Assembly: GCA_002245135.1 (NCBI GenBank)
Contig: NGBS01000595.1
Span: forward strand, 62,001 to 126,000
Length of the DNA stretch: 64,000 bases
Direction: 5' to 3'
Source of the DNA: Proteromonas lacertae
Taxonomy: Eukaryota; Sar; Bigyra; Opalinata; Proteromonadidae
Shown: positions 46,870-58,179 of the stretch, one piece after another
How positions within the stretch are numbered: the stretch's first letter is position 1
Layout: the number at the start of each line of letters is the position of its first letter
Notes under the pieces: generated by a model
Databases searched by the model: none
What the model was told of the DNA's origin: nothing
Seen by the model: the letters and a program-made list of their open reading frames with translations, nothing else
Made by a program: the position numbers and the translations under genes

Positions 46870-49440
46870 TCAAATTCATCATCTTCTTGTTCTTGTTTTT
46901 GTTCTTGTTCTTCTTCATCAAAATCAGAATCAAATTCATCTTCTTCTTTAATATCATCTTTTTCAGTATTATTGGCTTCTCTCCAATACTATCTTATTTC
47001 TTTTTGTTCTTCTGGTGTTAGATATTGTATTATATTCTCAAGTTCATCATTTGTTAATTTTGTAATATCATGTTTAACATCAGTAAACATGTTCATTTCA
47101 AAAAACATAGAAAACATAATAGGAAGAGTAAATTGAAATTAAAATCAATTCCACATAGGCATTGCTTGGCTACTAACGTTTTAGGAGGTGTTGTACAACT
47201 AAATATGGGAACAACAGTAAAACTTAATGAACACTTTGTTGTTCCCAATCCAAGACAAAGTGTAGATGAAGGTAAAATACCAATCTATATACCAACTCAA
47301 TTACCAACTAATGTACAACGATATATACCAGAACAGCCTGTTGGAAACAATTATAATTGGAATTATAATAAATTGTTTGGACCTGGTTTAAATAGACAAG
47401 CTAGAAGAGAGATTCAAAATCAAATCACAATTAACTATGATTAACAATTATCTAATAATTGTCACATTGATTTATATGATATGAGAGATCCACCACATAA
47501 GAAAGGTAATTTAGATTAAGTATACAAAAACTATAAAAATAATATATTATCTAAAGGATGGGACTATATTATGGGAAATAATAAGGAAATGGATGAATAT
47601 TATAATAAGCTATTATTGCACAAGAGTACTTGCAAAATGAATTAGCAGATGGTGTTAGTAAAATACATACTTATTCTGATCCATCTAATCTCGATGCTGA
47701 AAAAGTTAAATAATATATTGCATTAAATAATCAAAAATGGGTAGAGTAATGAACGATGATCAAATAAAATACCAAACACTCTTTTTTAAATTCGCTACAG
47801 AGAATCCAGACATTATGTCAAAAGTTCCAGATATAGGTCAAGGTGAATGTTCACCAATAAATGAAGATTATTATAGAATGCTTAATGAAGTAGCTTCACA
47901 AAATAGTAGAGATTTCATTAATTTTGATTATAATAGAGAGAAATTTGCTCATGAACTTCCTGAAGATTGGATGGCAGCTTCTAATCCAGAAAAAGTATCG
48001 ATAGCATTTGGTTTGCTGAAAACAGCATGTTCATCATGGGCAAAATTTGAAAATTCACAATTTCAGAAGGCATCGGACTCTTTGAAGGAAACTGATTAAC
48101 AGGTTTTGTAGGTAACTTATTGTTGTGTGTAGAAAATTTGTTTAGGATATTTCCTCAGATATATTATACATTCAAAGATTATTTAGTTGGTGGAGTGACT
48201 CCTCAAATGTTTGAAGTAGATCATGTAATGAAATATGTATGTACAATATTACTTTCATGTTTGGCTTTTTGGTTATGGAAGAAGGCAAAATTGCCAATGA
48301 CAGGCTTCCTGTATGTAATGTGGTACTTCGTGTATGATTATTACGAAATTATTCGTATGCTGTCAGGTGGTCGTTTACCTGCTATAACTGACTTATATTA
48401 TGGTAATTCAAAAGCATTACAAAACTGGTTACCGATAGATTTAATTTATAATTTTGGTACATCATTTTTGTTCAATAAACATCCCTATATCAGACATTTG
48501 TTTCAAGCAGTGCCATTTTTGTTTAGGTTTACTGGTATGTCACCTCCTAATTTAAGTAATGTTAGTTCAGGATCGATATTGAAAGCTGCTCCAGAAGTGT
48601 TAGCACAGGATCCAACAGGTACAGTACAGACAGTTGCTAGTGTAGCAACAGTGATGACAGCACTCACTGGAGTCATTGGTTTGTTGGATGCACGTGGTTT
48701 ATTAAACTTCCTGAAGCCAGAAGGACATAAACATAAGAATAGAATACAATTTGCTAACTACGTTCCAAAACAACAACAATCAATTCCAAGCTCATTCACT
48801 AATTTTGGTAGAGCAGTGAGTAATTTAGATCAATTAAAACAAGTTAATCAAGCTTTAAATTGGTTTCAAAGAGGTAATGGAAATAAAAAATTAATTTCAC
48901 GTAGGAAAGTTTTGTATAACAGTATCGCTTCAGATGCCTTATCGAACTTTGATATAGAGTTAATTGTGAAAAATGAGTTCAATAATTTTCATGGAAAGTT
49001 CATGGGAGTCTTTTGCTGGGACAAGCTTGTACTTCCTATACCCAAAAAGAAGAATCAATGGGGAATCATAATCAATACACTCACCACACAAGCTAGCCCT
49101 GATTCTATAGGTCATTGGGTGGTCTTAGTAGTTGACAATATCAAGAAACAATTCCTGTACTATGATTCATTTGGTGAAGATCCTCAACACTTGGAAGAAT
49201 TTAAAAAGAATTTGAAAAAATTAAAGAAGTATCATAATGAAAAGTATGAACTTAAAATCAATGGAGTACAGAATCAAAATTCAAATACTGCCAACTGTGG
49301 ATTTTTTGCTATTAATTTTTGAAAAATATTTTAAGAGATCAGTGTAGTTTCAAAAAGGCTACTGACTATAATACAATAGTGGGTGAAGCAAAAATTAAGT
49401 TAATGAAAAAAGCAATTTGGTTTAATATAAAAAGAAATAT
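46870..49440 (+). mobile_element. Inverted fragment of a second, diverged Polinton
   Basis: Encodes on the plus strand the same module that the host element carries on the minus strand: a basic-patch protein (47070-47444; NYNWNYNKLFGPGLNRQAR), the multi-TM protein (47737-48099 and 48120 onward) and, fused to its C-terminus, an adenain-like protease domain. Similarity is clear but well below that between the two TIRs, so it comes from another lineage. It sits between the virion module and the integrase, either as a nested insertion or by recombination. Broken in roughly four or five places. Confidence 0.75.
48890..49440 (+). pseudogene. Adenain-like (C5/C48-type) cysteine protease domain
   Basis: C-terminal to the multi-TM region of the inverted fragment. 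Signature blocks are present: HWVVLVVDN (catalytic His), FLYYDSFGE (the Asp/Glu-containing strand as in adenovirus protease), and NTANCGFFAINF (catalytic Cys in the Q/N...C-G-x-F motif). In Polintons this enzyme is the maturation protease that trims capsid proteins. Its fusion to a membrane-type virion protein is unusual. Fossil; not intact as a whole gene. Confidence 0.75.
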
Positions 49441-49468
49441 TCGTTTATTTTTTTTGGTGTTATTCTAT

Positions 49469-50493
49469 TGATTTATCATCTTTTCTAATTCTGGGTCTTT
49501 GTAATATTCTTCTGAACCAAGTATCTCGTGCTTCATCTTTTTTCACTAACTGCAACTCATAGTGCTTAAAATGAATAAGTGAAAAATCTGGTATCTCTCT
49601 ACCATCTTGATCTCCTAAACAATACGAATATCTATTTATTTTAATTATTTTGTATACATGATCTGATCAGTATATATTCTTATCCAATTTACGTCCTCGT
49701 TCCTTAAATCTCACTAAGTCACCAACTTCGAAATTTTGATCACTTTTTTCAAGTTTTTCAAAATTTTTCAAATTATAGTTTAATGATTTCTGTAATATTT
49801 GCTTTTGCAATTCAGGACTATGAAATACCTCATTTGGTGTATATCCTTTGATTCCTGGTAATGGTTTATTGTTATAGTCATTTACCACTTCTTGTATTAT
49901 TTGATTAAATTATATTATATAATTTGGATCTTTAGGTACATGTATATCTCCATGGTCAATATCAGCTACATATTCAGGTGCTTCAAAACCAATATCTACC
50001 AAGTGTTTGTACAATAATTTTTTTATCACACTGACTGACCTATCCAATAGAGACTCTACCTTATGCTCACTGGTCTCTTTCATATAGTATTGTATACCTT
50101 CTTGACAAAATTTAAAAACATTATAAAAACCACTTTCTTGATCTGACAAAATACTTACCACATTTTTATGTGTTTTGTTACCATAATTATCATACTCATA
50201 GTACCAATTTAAAAATGCAGGCATTATATCATATTCACCTCTTTTACCAGCAACTGGTGTAACCCATACTTTTCTAGAGTTTAATTCAATTAAATACAAG
50301 TGAGGTAAATTAGGCTAGAAAAATACCAAGTCCATTTGGAAATACCCTGGCTTTTTGATAGTAGCGAACGGATTATTTTTTTGTACTTGAAATCAACTAC
50401 TTGCTTCCCAACTTGTCTCCTTAGATATTCCCTAACAACATCTGGTGGTGGTGGTGTATCATTGAGGTTTTTTACTTGTTGGGTCATTTTCAC
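49469..50493 (-). pseudogene. Polinton integrase (retroviral-type DDE), broken
   Basis: Minus-strand pieces in family order: YLRRQVGKQVVDFKYK (N-terminal side), LNSRKVWVTPVAGKRG with SILSDQESGF (rve core, second acidic residue), IKGYTPNEVFHSPELQ and FEVGDLVRFKERGRKL (C-terminal SH3/chromodomain-like region), then YSYCLGDQDGREIPDFS near 49600. Typical of Polinton integrases, which insert the element. About three breaks. Confidence 0.85.
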
Positions 50494-50517
50494 AAATTCA
50501 TCATCTTTTAAATAATA

Positions 50518-50760
50518 TTATTTTTTATAAAGTTCATCTAGTTGTTCTCTATATTGAGCAATTTGTCCTGCCATTTGGTCATCATACGAAGCTTCTCTTG
50601 GTGCAATCTGTATATTCGGTGCTCCATTGTTAATATATGCTGCAAGTGATAAGTTCCCGTTTGTAGGAGCCTGTTTAATTGGATAAGGAGTTTGGATGTT
50701 ATAGCTGCTATATAAATGTGGATCATAAGTATTAGTGCTAGACATATAGACCAAAAACAC
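50518..50760 (-). CDS. Small Polinton protein, unknown
   Basis: Open frame of up to 80 residues; the likely start is the internal Met in MSSTNTYDPHLYSSYNIQ. Low-complexity N-terminus, then a short coiled end (QIAQYREQLDELYKK). Located between the integrase and polymerase. No homology recognised. Confidence 0.4.
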   Translation of the reverse strand: MFLVYMSSTNTYDPHLYSSYNIQTPYPIKQAPTNGNLSLAAYINNGAPNIQIAPREASYDDQMAGQIAQYREQLDELYKK

Positions 50761-51175
50761 AAAACAAGAATAATGATGAAATTCATTAATATCATTAGTA
50801 TTAAGCTACTTTAAGAAATTATAGGTGATAGTAATAAGATTTTCGTTATTTATTTTAAAACACCATCTAATTGAATCATTATATGTTTTATGCAGATATT
50901 CATTGATTTCTTTGAAACATGGACCCAACTTGATTTGTATTGGTTTTTTGGGTGCTGGTGCTGGTGCAGATTGAATCGAATGATGAATGTTGCTTCTGCG
51001 ATGTTTAGGATGAAATCTATAGACTTAGAAAAAATCAAATTTACCCACCAACGCGATATGTGGTCTTAGTACGTGCCATAGGATGAGTTAAGAAAAACAT
51101 TAAGAATTGGAATAATTTTAATAATTTATCCGTTTCAAAAATAAACACAATTAATATGAAATGAGTTATTTATTT
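50761..51175. other. Polinton intergenic region
   Basis: No secure gene. The motif TTTATCCGTTTCAAAAAT at 51125-51142 resembles the CGTTT/ATAT motif near other starts; short minus-strand frames (for example 50850-51038) lack support. Confidence 0.4.
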
Positions 51176-53587
51176 TTATATGGGAACTACATCATCATCA
51201 TCCTTCTTCTCTTCTTCAATATTTTTTATAACATCATTATATGGCTCTGAGTGATAAACATCAATATATTTTCTTTTCACATAGAAAATCGTAAATGCTA
51301 ACTTATTCATGCGGACTGTATAAATGCATTGACTTGCTGTTCTAAATGAGAATTGCTCTACATATACTTTTTTAGACTCAGTGAGAATATCATAATAATA
51401 TTTGAAATCACACGTTTGTAATCGAAATCCTTTAGTCACACCTTTGGCTCTAGAATCACTTAACAACAATGAATTTGTTCCATCGATCCTTTGTTTTTCA
51501 TATGCATACATTTTTGCTTTCAAACCACAAAATTTTGTAATTGTATACAAACCATTCTTATTTTCTTCTAATTTCATCAAATTCAATTCTGAAGTTCTGT
51601 GTGAGTTTGTATATCTAATACCTTTGGATTTTAAAAAATCACAATTAATATTACCAGTATCCATTCTACCTTCAAATGATGGGTCTTTCATAATATCTTC
51701 ATAGATATCCTTTGTAAATACCTTGAATATGAAGCTATCTGTATCAGTCATTAAAAGCTTGAGGCTTGACCCATATTTTCTATACAAAGTACCATACCAA
51801 AATTTACTCATTAAATGCTTGCTTTCAAATAATATACACATTCCTATATAACTTGGTTTGTTAACCTGACATTTATATTTTTTAAATTTGCATATTCTTA
51901 AATCACAACCATCTATACTAACAAACCCACTAAAATAAGGATTGCTAGAACACTTTAAGAAATCTTCTTCATTATTGACTAATTTTGATCGACATCGATT
52001 TTCTGTATTTTCACACATTTTTCCATAGGCTGAATTGAGTAACAATTTGAATGTATCTGCTTCTGCTTCTCTCTTGTGTTGTTTGGCTTCTCTACGTAAC
52101 AAGTGACACTTCATCACAAAATCAAAACAGAAGTGATATTCTTTAAAGGATATGATACGATGTATTTTTGTGATCTTATAACCTAAGGATACACAGAAAT
52201 TCAAATATTGATAGTGTACAACATATTTTGGTTTTCTTGATAAATCCAATATAATTCTAGGTGTGTTGCTTTTAAGTTGTTTTTTCTTATTCACCAATCC
52301 TAGCTCCATAGCCCAACTTTGTTGTAACTGTGATAAGTTTTCGTACTTTATACACTTCTTTTCAGGTAATAATGGATATTCATCGAATTTGTGAGTGTTT
52401 GAGGGAGGCTCGATATTCACCTCTAATATATAACCTCTGGAGTCTTTATTATCCCATTCATCATTTACATGCTCTTCTTTGTCACTAATCATTTCTTCAT
52501 ATGTTTTGATGTTATATATTTGACTGTAATACATATCCATCAATTCCTGCTCATTTCCTTCTTCCCACTTGAAATCAGCATATGGTAGTTTCATTGTAGC
52601 CATTGTACTTGGATATAGTGAATTGTAATCTACATAGCAAATATATGATTCTATCTGAGGAGGATGTTCTGCTATATAGGGTGGGTCCATATAGTGATTA
52701 TGTGCTTCTTCTAAACGACTCGATCCAACCATAGATATGCCACCTATTAAACCACTGTGAATAAAATCGTATTTATCTTGGTCGCTAAGCAACTCTATCT
52801 CCACTGGACAATATTTCAAAAACACACTCCATGACAAACCAGGTGATGATAAGTGCCAACAAGGGTCTAAATCAAAGTTTTTAAAAACAACTTTTCTGAA
52901 GTGATCAAATACTGAGGATAAAGTGAGAACATCCATGGCTAAATAAAATTTATTATAATCCATTAAATCTTTACACTGAATGACATCCCACAACTCACAG
53001 CATGATGCATACTCTATATCTGTTATATTATCACTCTGTTTTAATTTTGAAGCAAAATCTTCTTTTTTAGGTAAACGGCTAGTTTTATAATATTTGTCCA
53101 AACTATCACAATATTCATATGGGAAGTGTCCCTTCTCTAACCCCCACTTATCTATGAAATCTTCCACTGACCATCCACTACTGGTCAATTTTTGATAGAT
53201 GAATTGTTCTCTGTCAGTAACAAAGTCATATACTGGTTTGAATAAATATTTTTTATTTGAGTGTTCATTTGCTTCTACTTTTAATGACTTTACTAAACTA
53301 TCCAATGATGCTGGCATGAACTGACAACTGTCTATGAATCTTAACTTCTTGAATTTGATCATCAAAAATTTATTATCTGTTTTCATTAAAACGGATAGTT
53401 TTGTTCGATATCTCTTTTTCTTAGGTTTAGGTCTTGGTTCAGGTTGCTGAGGTAATATAGGTGGTGATACAGATGATCTATCATTTAATGGTGACAATGT
53501 CGGTGATACATTTACAACATTATCTCTATGTATCATTTCATGTAACATATGGAATGCTTCTTCATCATTGTTTTCTAGTGGGATCAA
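51176..53587 (-). pseudogene. Polinton DNA polymerase B, polymerase domain (part of broken gene)
   Basis: 803-residue open frame with the palm motifs of protein-primed family B polymerases: YVDYNSLYPSTMATMKLPYA (motif A), FKLLLNSAYGKMCEN (motif B) and LLMTDTDSFIF (motif C). The N-terminal half includes the third exonuclease-side region (FIDSCQFMPASLDSLVKSL) and a Pro/Arg/Lys-rich linker. The exonuclease and N-terminal parts are in separate frames to the right. The long frame is open, but the gene as a whole is broken in about three places. It would replicate the element from protein-primed ends. Confidence 0.92.
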
Positions 53588-54431
53588 TATTTATTATTGT
53601 CACAATGGGATCCATGCTTCTTGGAGTATCACATTCTTCAATGTCACTATCTTCTTCAGTATCAGCATTATAGTTGGCTATCAACGCTTGTTCCTCTTCC
53701 ATCTTTTTTTCTTCTTCTATGCTATCATTATAGTTAGATATTAAATCAGGAATTGGAATATTGATTTGATTCTGGTTTGATTCTTGAATTTCAATTTCTG
53801 GCAGATCTGCATCCTGTATAGTGTTCATGTTCTCCAAAACCCATTGTGCTTCATATTCTTTGTCTTTCTTAGCTAATGCTCTGATAATAAAATTATTATC
53901 GTAATTTTTGCTATTATGTGCCAACACTGGAATATACATATTTCTTAAATCACAATGCCAGTTACACTTATTACATAGAGTTGCTATGTATTGACCAGTG
54001 AAGTGGTCATGGTGCTTAACAGGTCTCAAATCTTTATCTTTACTGATAAATTGCTTATGACAATATGCACATTCTTTATTCGCATCATCTGATTCAATAT
54101 ATCCCCACATCTTTTGTGGGTGTGCTATCTTGTCTTCATATATTTTCATTATATTATTTTGAATCTCTAAGAATTTGTTAACTAATCTTGTTTCTAACAC
54201 TGATGGATCTTCACCTGGTTTTAATTCATCAAAGTATGTTTTTTCTGGAATTGTACCAGGATACTGAGAACTGATGTGTATGCACCAGGTGCTCATGACA
54301 TGTTTCTTGTATGCTCCTTTTGCATTTTTGATAACTGTATTTGATGGCAAATCTTCTTGGTATGTCTCAGTGTCCCAGTATAGTACCACAGGCATCATTT
54401 GCATAAATTTATAATTTTTGAATGATATCAT
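53565..54431 (-). pseudogene. Polinton DNA polymerase B, exonuclease domain
   Basis: Contains ExoI (VVLYWDTETYQ) and ExoII (LAHNSKNYDNNFIIRAL), with an inserted zinc/HNH-like module between (ECAYCHKQF ... VKHHDHFTGQYIATLCNKCN) typical of Polinton and related virus polymerases. An acidic low-complexity linker follows. It overlaps the polymerase-domain frame by 23 bases in another frame. Confidence 0.88.
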
Positions 54432-54487
54432 AGTTCCTGGATCTGGGAACTCTCTGATAATACCTCTGTTGTTGGATACTTGACAAT

Positions 54488-55417
54488 TTATTTTTGATGA
54501 TATTGGAATGATTTATCGCTGAATAATCTACAGAAGCAATATGGACATCTTTCTACATAATTACTACATTTTTGTTTTAATGGTAATAAAAATGCATTGA
54601 GGTTGATAATTGGGTAAAAATGATTTCCATAGAACAATACATTGGCATGAGGCCAAATTTTGAATTTATCTATCTGAGTGACATATAATGGTATAGCTTC
54701 ATCAAAATCCACTGTAAATATGTTAAGAGTGATTTTGTTATTTTTCTCAAACTGACGTATACCATTTTGATGATTTATAGGATCTAATGGAAATTCTAAG
54801 TAATCTGTGTTATAAGATTGCACATAATGTTTGTAAAAGCTTGCATGATTTCTATTCTTAGGAAATTCCATATAATGAATTGATGCAGCTACTGCATACA
54901 GAAAACATATATTTTGTCTACCAACTGCTTTACTGAATTTCAATTGTATAATGCATCTTTTCTTACTTATGTCATTAGGTAACTCTACTTTTTCGATTTC
55001 ACTATCATTGGTAGCAGAACCAGCTGTGACAATAGAACGAGCCAAATTAATTACTACTTCATTAATCCATCTAAATCTTAAATCTGATTTTTGAGTATTG
55101 AATATCTCACCCATATTGTCATATAAGTGGTTATATAATTTTTCTGGTTAAACACCACCTAAATCACCTTTAGTGCAAATTACAATATCAGTGTCAAAAC
55201 TCTTCCAGTTTGTCATAGTTTCTTCAGATTCTGCAGTTTCTATTACATCTGCTGAGATATAAGCTACTTTGAAAGTAAAATAAATTTTTGCATATCCAAA
55301 GTAATCTATGAAATTTCTAATTTTTACCATACACTCTGGAATTGACTGTTGTTGTTCTTCTTCTTGCTGTTGTTGCTTATTTCTATCTCTTGTATATCCA
55401 GTTAACTCTTCAAACAC
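54488..55417 (-). pseudogene. Polinton DNA polymerase B, N-terminal region
   Basis: Two frames: 55148-55417 (Gln-rich then FIDYFGYAKIYFTFKVAYI) and 54488-55114 (RCIIQLKFSKAVGRQNICFL, a conserved core, then CPYCFCRLFSDKSFQYH, a zinc finger before the exonuclease). The second Polinton has the equivalent region at 60341-61060 with LVRRKCLINLTNYSKEAESM. Position and fingers match the long N-terminus of Polinton polymerases. Confidence 0.8.
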
Positions 55418-55439
55418 TCTTTCTGGTGATTTTGCGATT

Positions 55440-56072
55440 TCAAATTTTGGATGATCTTTCTACATTCTCCATTAATTCTCTTCTCTGTGGTATAGGTAAT
55501 CTTCTTATTTGTTGTGGATGATTTTCTAACACATCTAATGCCTCCAATGTATCTTTCATTTCTTCTTTGGTTTCATTACTCACATTTGGTGCTTGAGGAT
55601 GTGTCTCTGGTATATCTGACACAGGTGGTGCAATTTGATGTGGAGACTCTGGAATTTCATCATCTTCTAAATATCGTTGAAATTGTTCAGCGCTCACTCT
55701 ACGAACTTTGGGTGATGGAGGTGGCTCAGCTTGGATGGTTGGTCTTCTCAGTGGTGTTTGGTACTGCGGGTTCTGCACTATCTGCACAGGTGGTCTAGGC
55801 AGTATAGGCCTAAATGAACTTTGACTCAAAGTGTTGACTGGGTTTTGCAATGGAGGTGGTTGTTGCTGTACTGATTGTTGCTGGGTATACAATGGTGGTG
55901 GAGGTGCATACATGGGCATAGGCGGTGGTGCCATCATAGGTTGAGGTGCATAGTAGTACATGGGCTGCATAGGAGGCATGCCAGGGTTGTATGAACCTGT
56001 AGTACCTGCTCCATACATAGGATGAAACATATTATAAGGATAAGGGTATCCTGGGTACATCTTTGACTTCAA
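55440..56072 (-). CDS. Polinton proline-rich protein, unknown
   Basis: 210 residues with Met/Pro/Tyr-rich repeats (PMYYYAPQPMMAPPPMPMYA), Gln runs, and a more ordered charged C-terminus (AEQFQRYLEDDEIPESP ... QRRELMENVERSSKI). It immediately precedes the polymerase region in the same direction and may be its N-terminal extension, where terminal-protein functions are sometimes encoded; that is speculation. Confidence 0.5.
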   Translation of the reverse strand: MKSKMYPGYPYPYNMFHPMYGAGTTGSYNPGMPPMQPMYYYAPQPMMAPPPMPMYAPPPPLYTQQQSVQQQPPPLQNPVNTLSQSSFRPILPRPPVQIVQNPQYQTPLRRPTIQAEPPPSPKVRRVSAEQFQRYLEDDEIPESPHQIAPPVSDIPETHPQAPNVSNETKEEMKDTLEALDVLENHPQQIRRLPIPQRRELMENVERSSKI

Positions 56073-56244
56073 GAATCTTGAATCTTGAATGTTTAATCTG
56101 AGTGGCTAGTTTGGTACTCTAAACCAATAGAAATCGATTGCAATATGATTGGACCACGTATCTGCATTAGCCAATGAAATATAATTAAAAATCTAAAAAT
56201 GCAAAAATATATCCGTTTCAAAATTTTTATAATTTTTTTAAATT

Positions 56245-56403
56245 ATGAACATAGACAATGCTAGAAAAAATTTTGATATGTGGGAACAGTATATACATAA
56301 CATTGTGAATAGTTTACCGAGTGATGAAGAAATTTTAAAAGCATCGCCAGAAGAGATATCCAGATATGCTAAGAAGGCAGCAAAATTAATACCATTGCTT
56401 TAA
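56245..56403 (+). CDS. Small Polinton ORF (52 residues), unknown
   Basis: ATG at 56245 to TAA at 56401-56403, starting 40 bases after AAAAATATATCCGTTTCA (56198-56215), the motif seen before other Polinton genes. Helical and charged (NSLPSDEEILKASPEEISRY). A second short frame follows to about 56530 and may be a continuation. Not part of the TIR. Confidence 0.45.
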   Translation: MNIDNARKNFDMWEQYIHNIVNSLPSDEEILKASPEEISRYAKKAAKLIPLL

Positions 56404-56628
56404 AAAAATTAATGATGAGTGTGATGATGAATTTAGTGAGAAAATTCAAAAATTAAAAAATGAAATGTTAGCTAAAAAAGAAGCATCTGCTTTATTACTT
56501 ATTGAGTTAATGGATCAGCTTAATTTTTAATTATTTTCTTATGTTATTATGACTATAGTTATATATAAATATATAAACCCAAAAAATATTTTGATCCTGA
56601 AACGGATATAATTTTACTTCTCTCATGT

Positions 56629-57324
56629 TTATGCACAAGGATCCACTATAATACCTTTAGCAATTAAATCTTCAATCAAATGGCTTTTGCTAGGCTCCCA
56701 ACATATTTTGATATGCTGTTGAACCCAATTGTAAGGTAATGTTGTATCTAAGACAACTGGAGCTCTTGGAAGTATAATCTCATAAGAACTGTGCTCTTTG
56801 CATATCTGAAATAATGGATTCTTTAAATGAAACTGAGGTCCAAGTATTGTGATTCTTGCATTGTTATCCATTAAAAAATTATTACTTTCAGGACATATCT
56901 TCAGGTAGCATTGTATTCCTTCAATTTTATCATCTTCAGGATATGTTAATTGGTATAGAGGTTCTGAATTATCATTCTTACACTTGTAGACCATATAACC
57001 AATTTTGCTGTCAAAGACCACATCTTTTATATTTCCAACATGGTTTCCCATAGGATTGCATACAAATTCTTCCATACCTGGATCCATCTTCGGAATGTCA
57101 AAATGATCCTCCTTTTTGATTTTATATTTCTTACACATGAATTCTTCATACTCTACATCTTCTCTAAAATCATCCCAGCTGACATACTTCTGTACCCAAG
57201 GATCACCTAGACTTGTTCTAACATGTGGTCTAAAGCACTGAGGAAATATTACCTTCCATTCCTTCTTATCCTCATTGACTTGTAAATGAGGTTCATTGAT
57301 AGTATAGTCTGGACCACACAACAT
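56629..57324 (-). CDS. Polinton TIR protein 2, second copy (231 residues)
   Basis: Identical in sequence to the protein encoded at 38548-39243. Intact. Unknown function. The presence of two identical copies in a single element doubles gene dose and lets the copies correct each other. Confidence 0.8.
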   Translation of the reverse strand: MLCGPDYTINEPHLQVNEDKKEWKVIFPQCFRPHVRTSLGDPWVQKYVSWDDFREDVEYEEFMCKKYKIKKEDHFDIPKMDPGMEEFVCNPMGNHVGNIKDVVFDSKIGYMVYKCKNDNSEPLYQLTYPEDDKIEGIQCYLKICPESNNFLMDNNARITILGPQFHLKNPLFQICKEHSSYEIILPRAPVVLDTTLPYNWVQQHIKICWEPSKSHLIEDLIAKGIIVDPCA

Positions 57325-57451
57325 GATTTTTGATATTTTCTTCTAAAAGCTTCTTATTTGTCTCAGGAGGTATTATGAGTATAGTACAGGCACTTGATGT
57401 GATCTGTACCACTAATAAATCCATTAATACGTAAGTTTTAGGAGTAATCAT
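57293..57451 (-). CDS. Possible small TIR ORF, second copy
   Basis: Mirror of 38421-38579, overlapping the start of TIR protein 2 by 32 bases in another frame. Same doubts apply. Confidence 0.4.
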   Translation of the reverse strand: MITPKTYVLMDLLVVQITSSACTILIIPPETNKKLLEENIKNHVVWSRLYYQ

Positions 57452-57624
57452 AATATCTTGTGAAACGAATATTTTTTTTATTTTATATCAATTAATTGGT
57501 TAGTTGATAAAGATATATGTTTTGACCAATCATATTGGAACACGTATAGGAGTCATCCAATTAGGTTTCAAGAAAATAAAAAATATATCCGTTTCACTCT
57601 CTATCATTAATTTTCAATATTAAC

Positions 57625-58179
57625 ATGTCTAAACATCAAAGATCCTATGATGAGTTATATCATAGAGATTTTCAGATGATAGTGGATGGTGTTCCTGGCT
57701 TAATTAAAAAAGTTAGAGATATTAGAGGTATTATCCAACCATTTGCAGCTAAAGGATCCAGAGGTGTATACAAGGCGATGGCTATTAAACAACAAGAGTT
57801 ATTTCAGAACTATTTGGATGAATGTATTATTAAATTAGATTCAATATACACGGCAGCATATGGTACTCTCAGCTTCAGTTCAGAGATATTGTTATACTGC
57901 AGAAGATTAACATTTCAGAGAGAATTGGAGTTTATTAGAGATAATGGTTGCAAATGGCATGATGTGATGAAATTTTATGGAGACCAGACAGCATCAGTCA
58001 GAAGTAAGCTCCATACATTCCTTGTTGATGATATATTCAAATGGGATGAAGCAGTTGGGCAAGCTATAAACATATATTATAACTTCCCTTCAGAAGTTAT
58101 ACCACCAAGAATACAATTATATAGTAAGTTGGAAATCGATGGAGTTAAGTCAATCAAAAAAGTTAAGAAGAATCATTAA
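57625..58179 (+). CDS. Polinton TIR protein 1, second copy (184 residues)
   Basis: Identical in sequence to the protein at 37693-38247. AAAAATATATCCGTTTCACT lies about 30 bases before its start. Intact, unknown function. Confidence 0.8.
   Translation: MSKHQRSYDELYHRDFQMIVDGVPGLIKKVRDIRGIIQPFAAKGSRGVYKAMAIKQQELFQNYLDECIIKLDSIYTAAYGTLSFSSEILLYCRRLTFQRELEFIRDNGCKWHDVMKFYGDQTASVRSKLHTFLVDDIFKWDEAVGQAINIYYNFPSEVIPPRIQLYSKLEIDGVKSIKKVKKNH

Noticed and set aside
46797-47021. Phe/Ile-rich plus-strand frame
   Set aside because: Low-complexity reading of a repeated TTCTTC/ATCAGAATCA tract; no sign of a real membrane protein.
49469-50493. Integrase as part of an LTR retroelement
   Set aside because: No reverse transcriptase, gag or LTR nearby; the position beside a protein-primed polymerase within long TIRs fits a Polinton.
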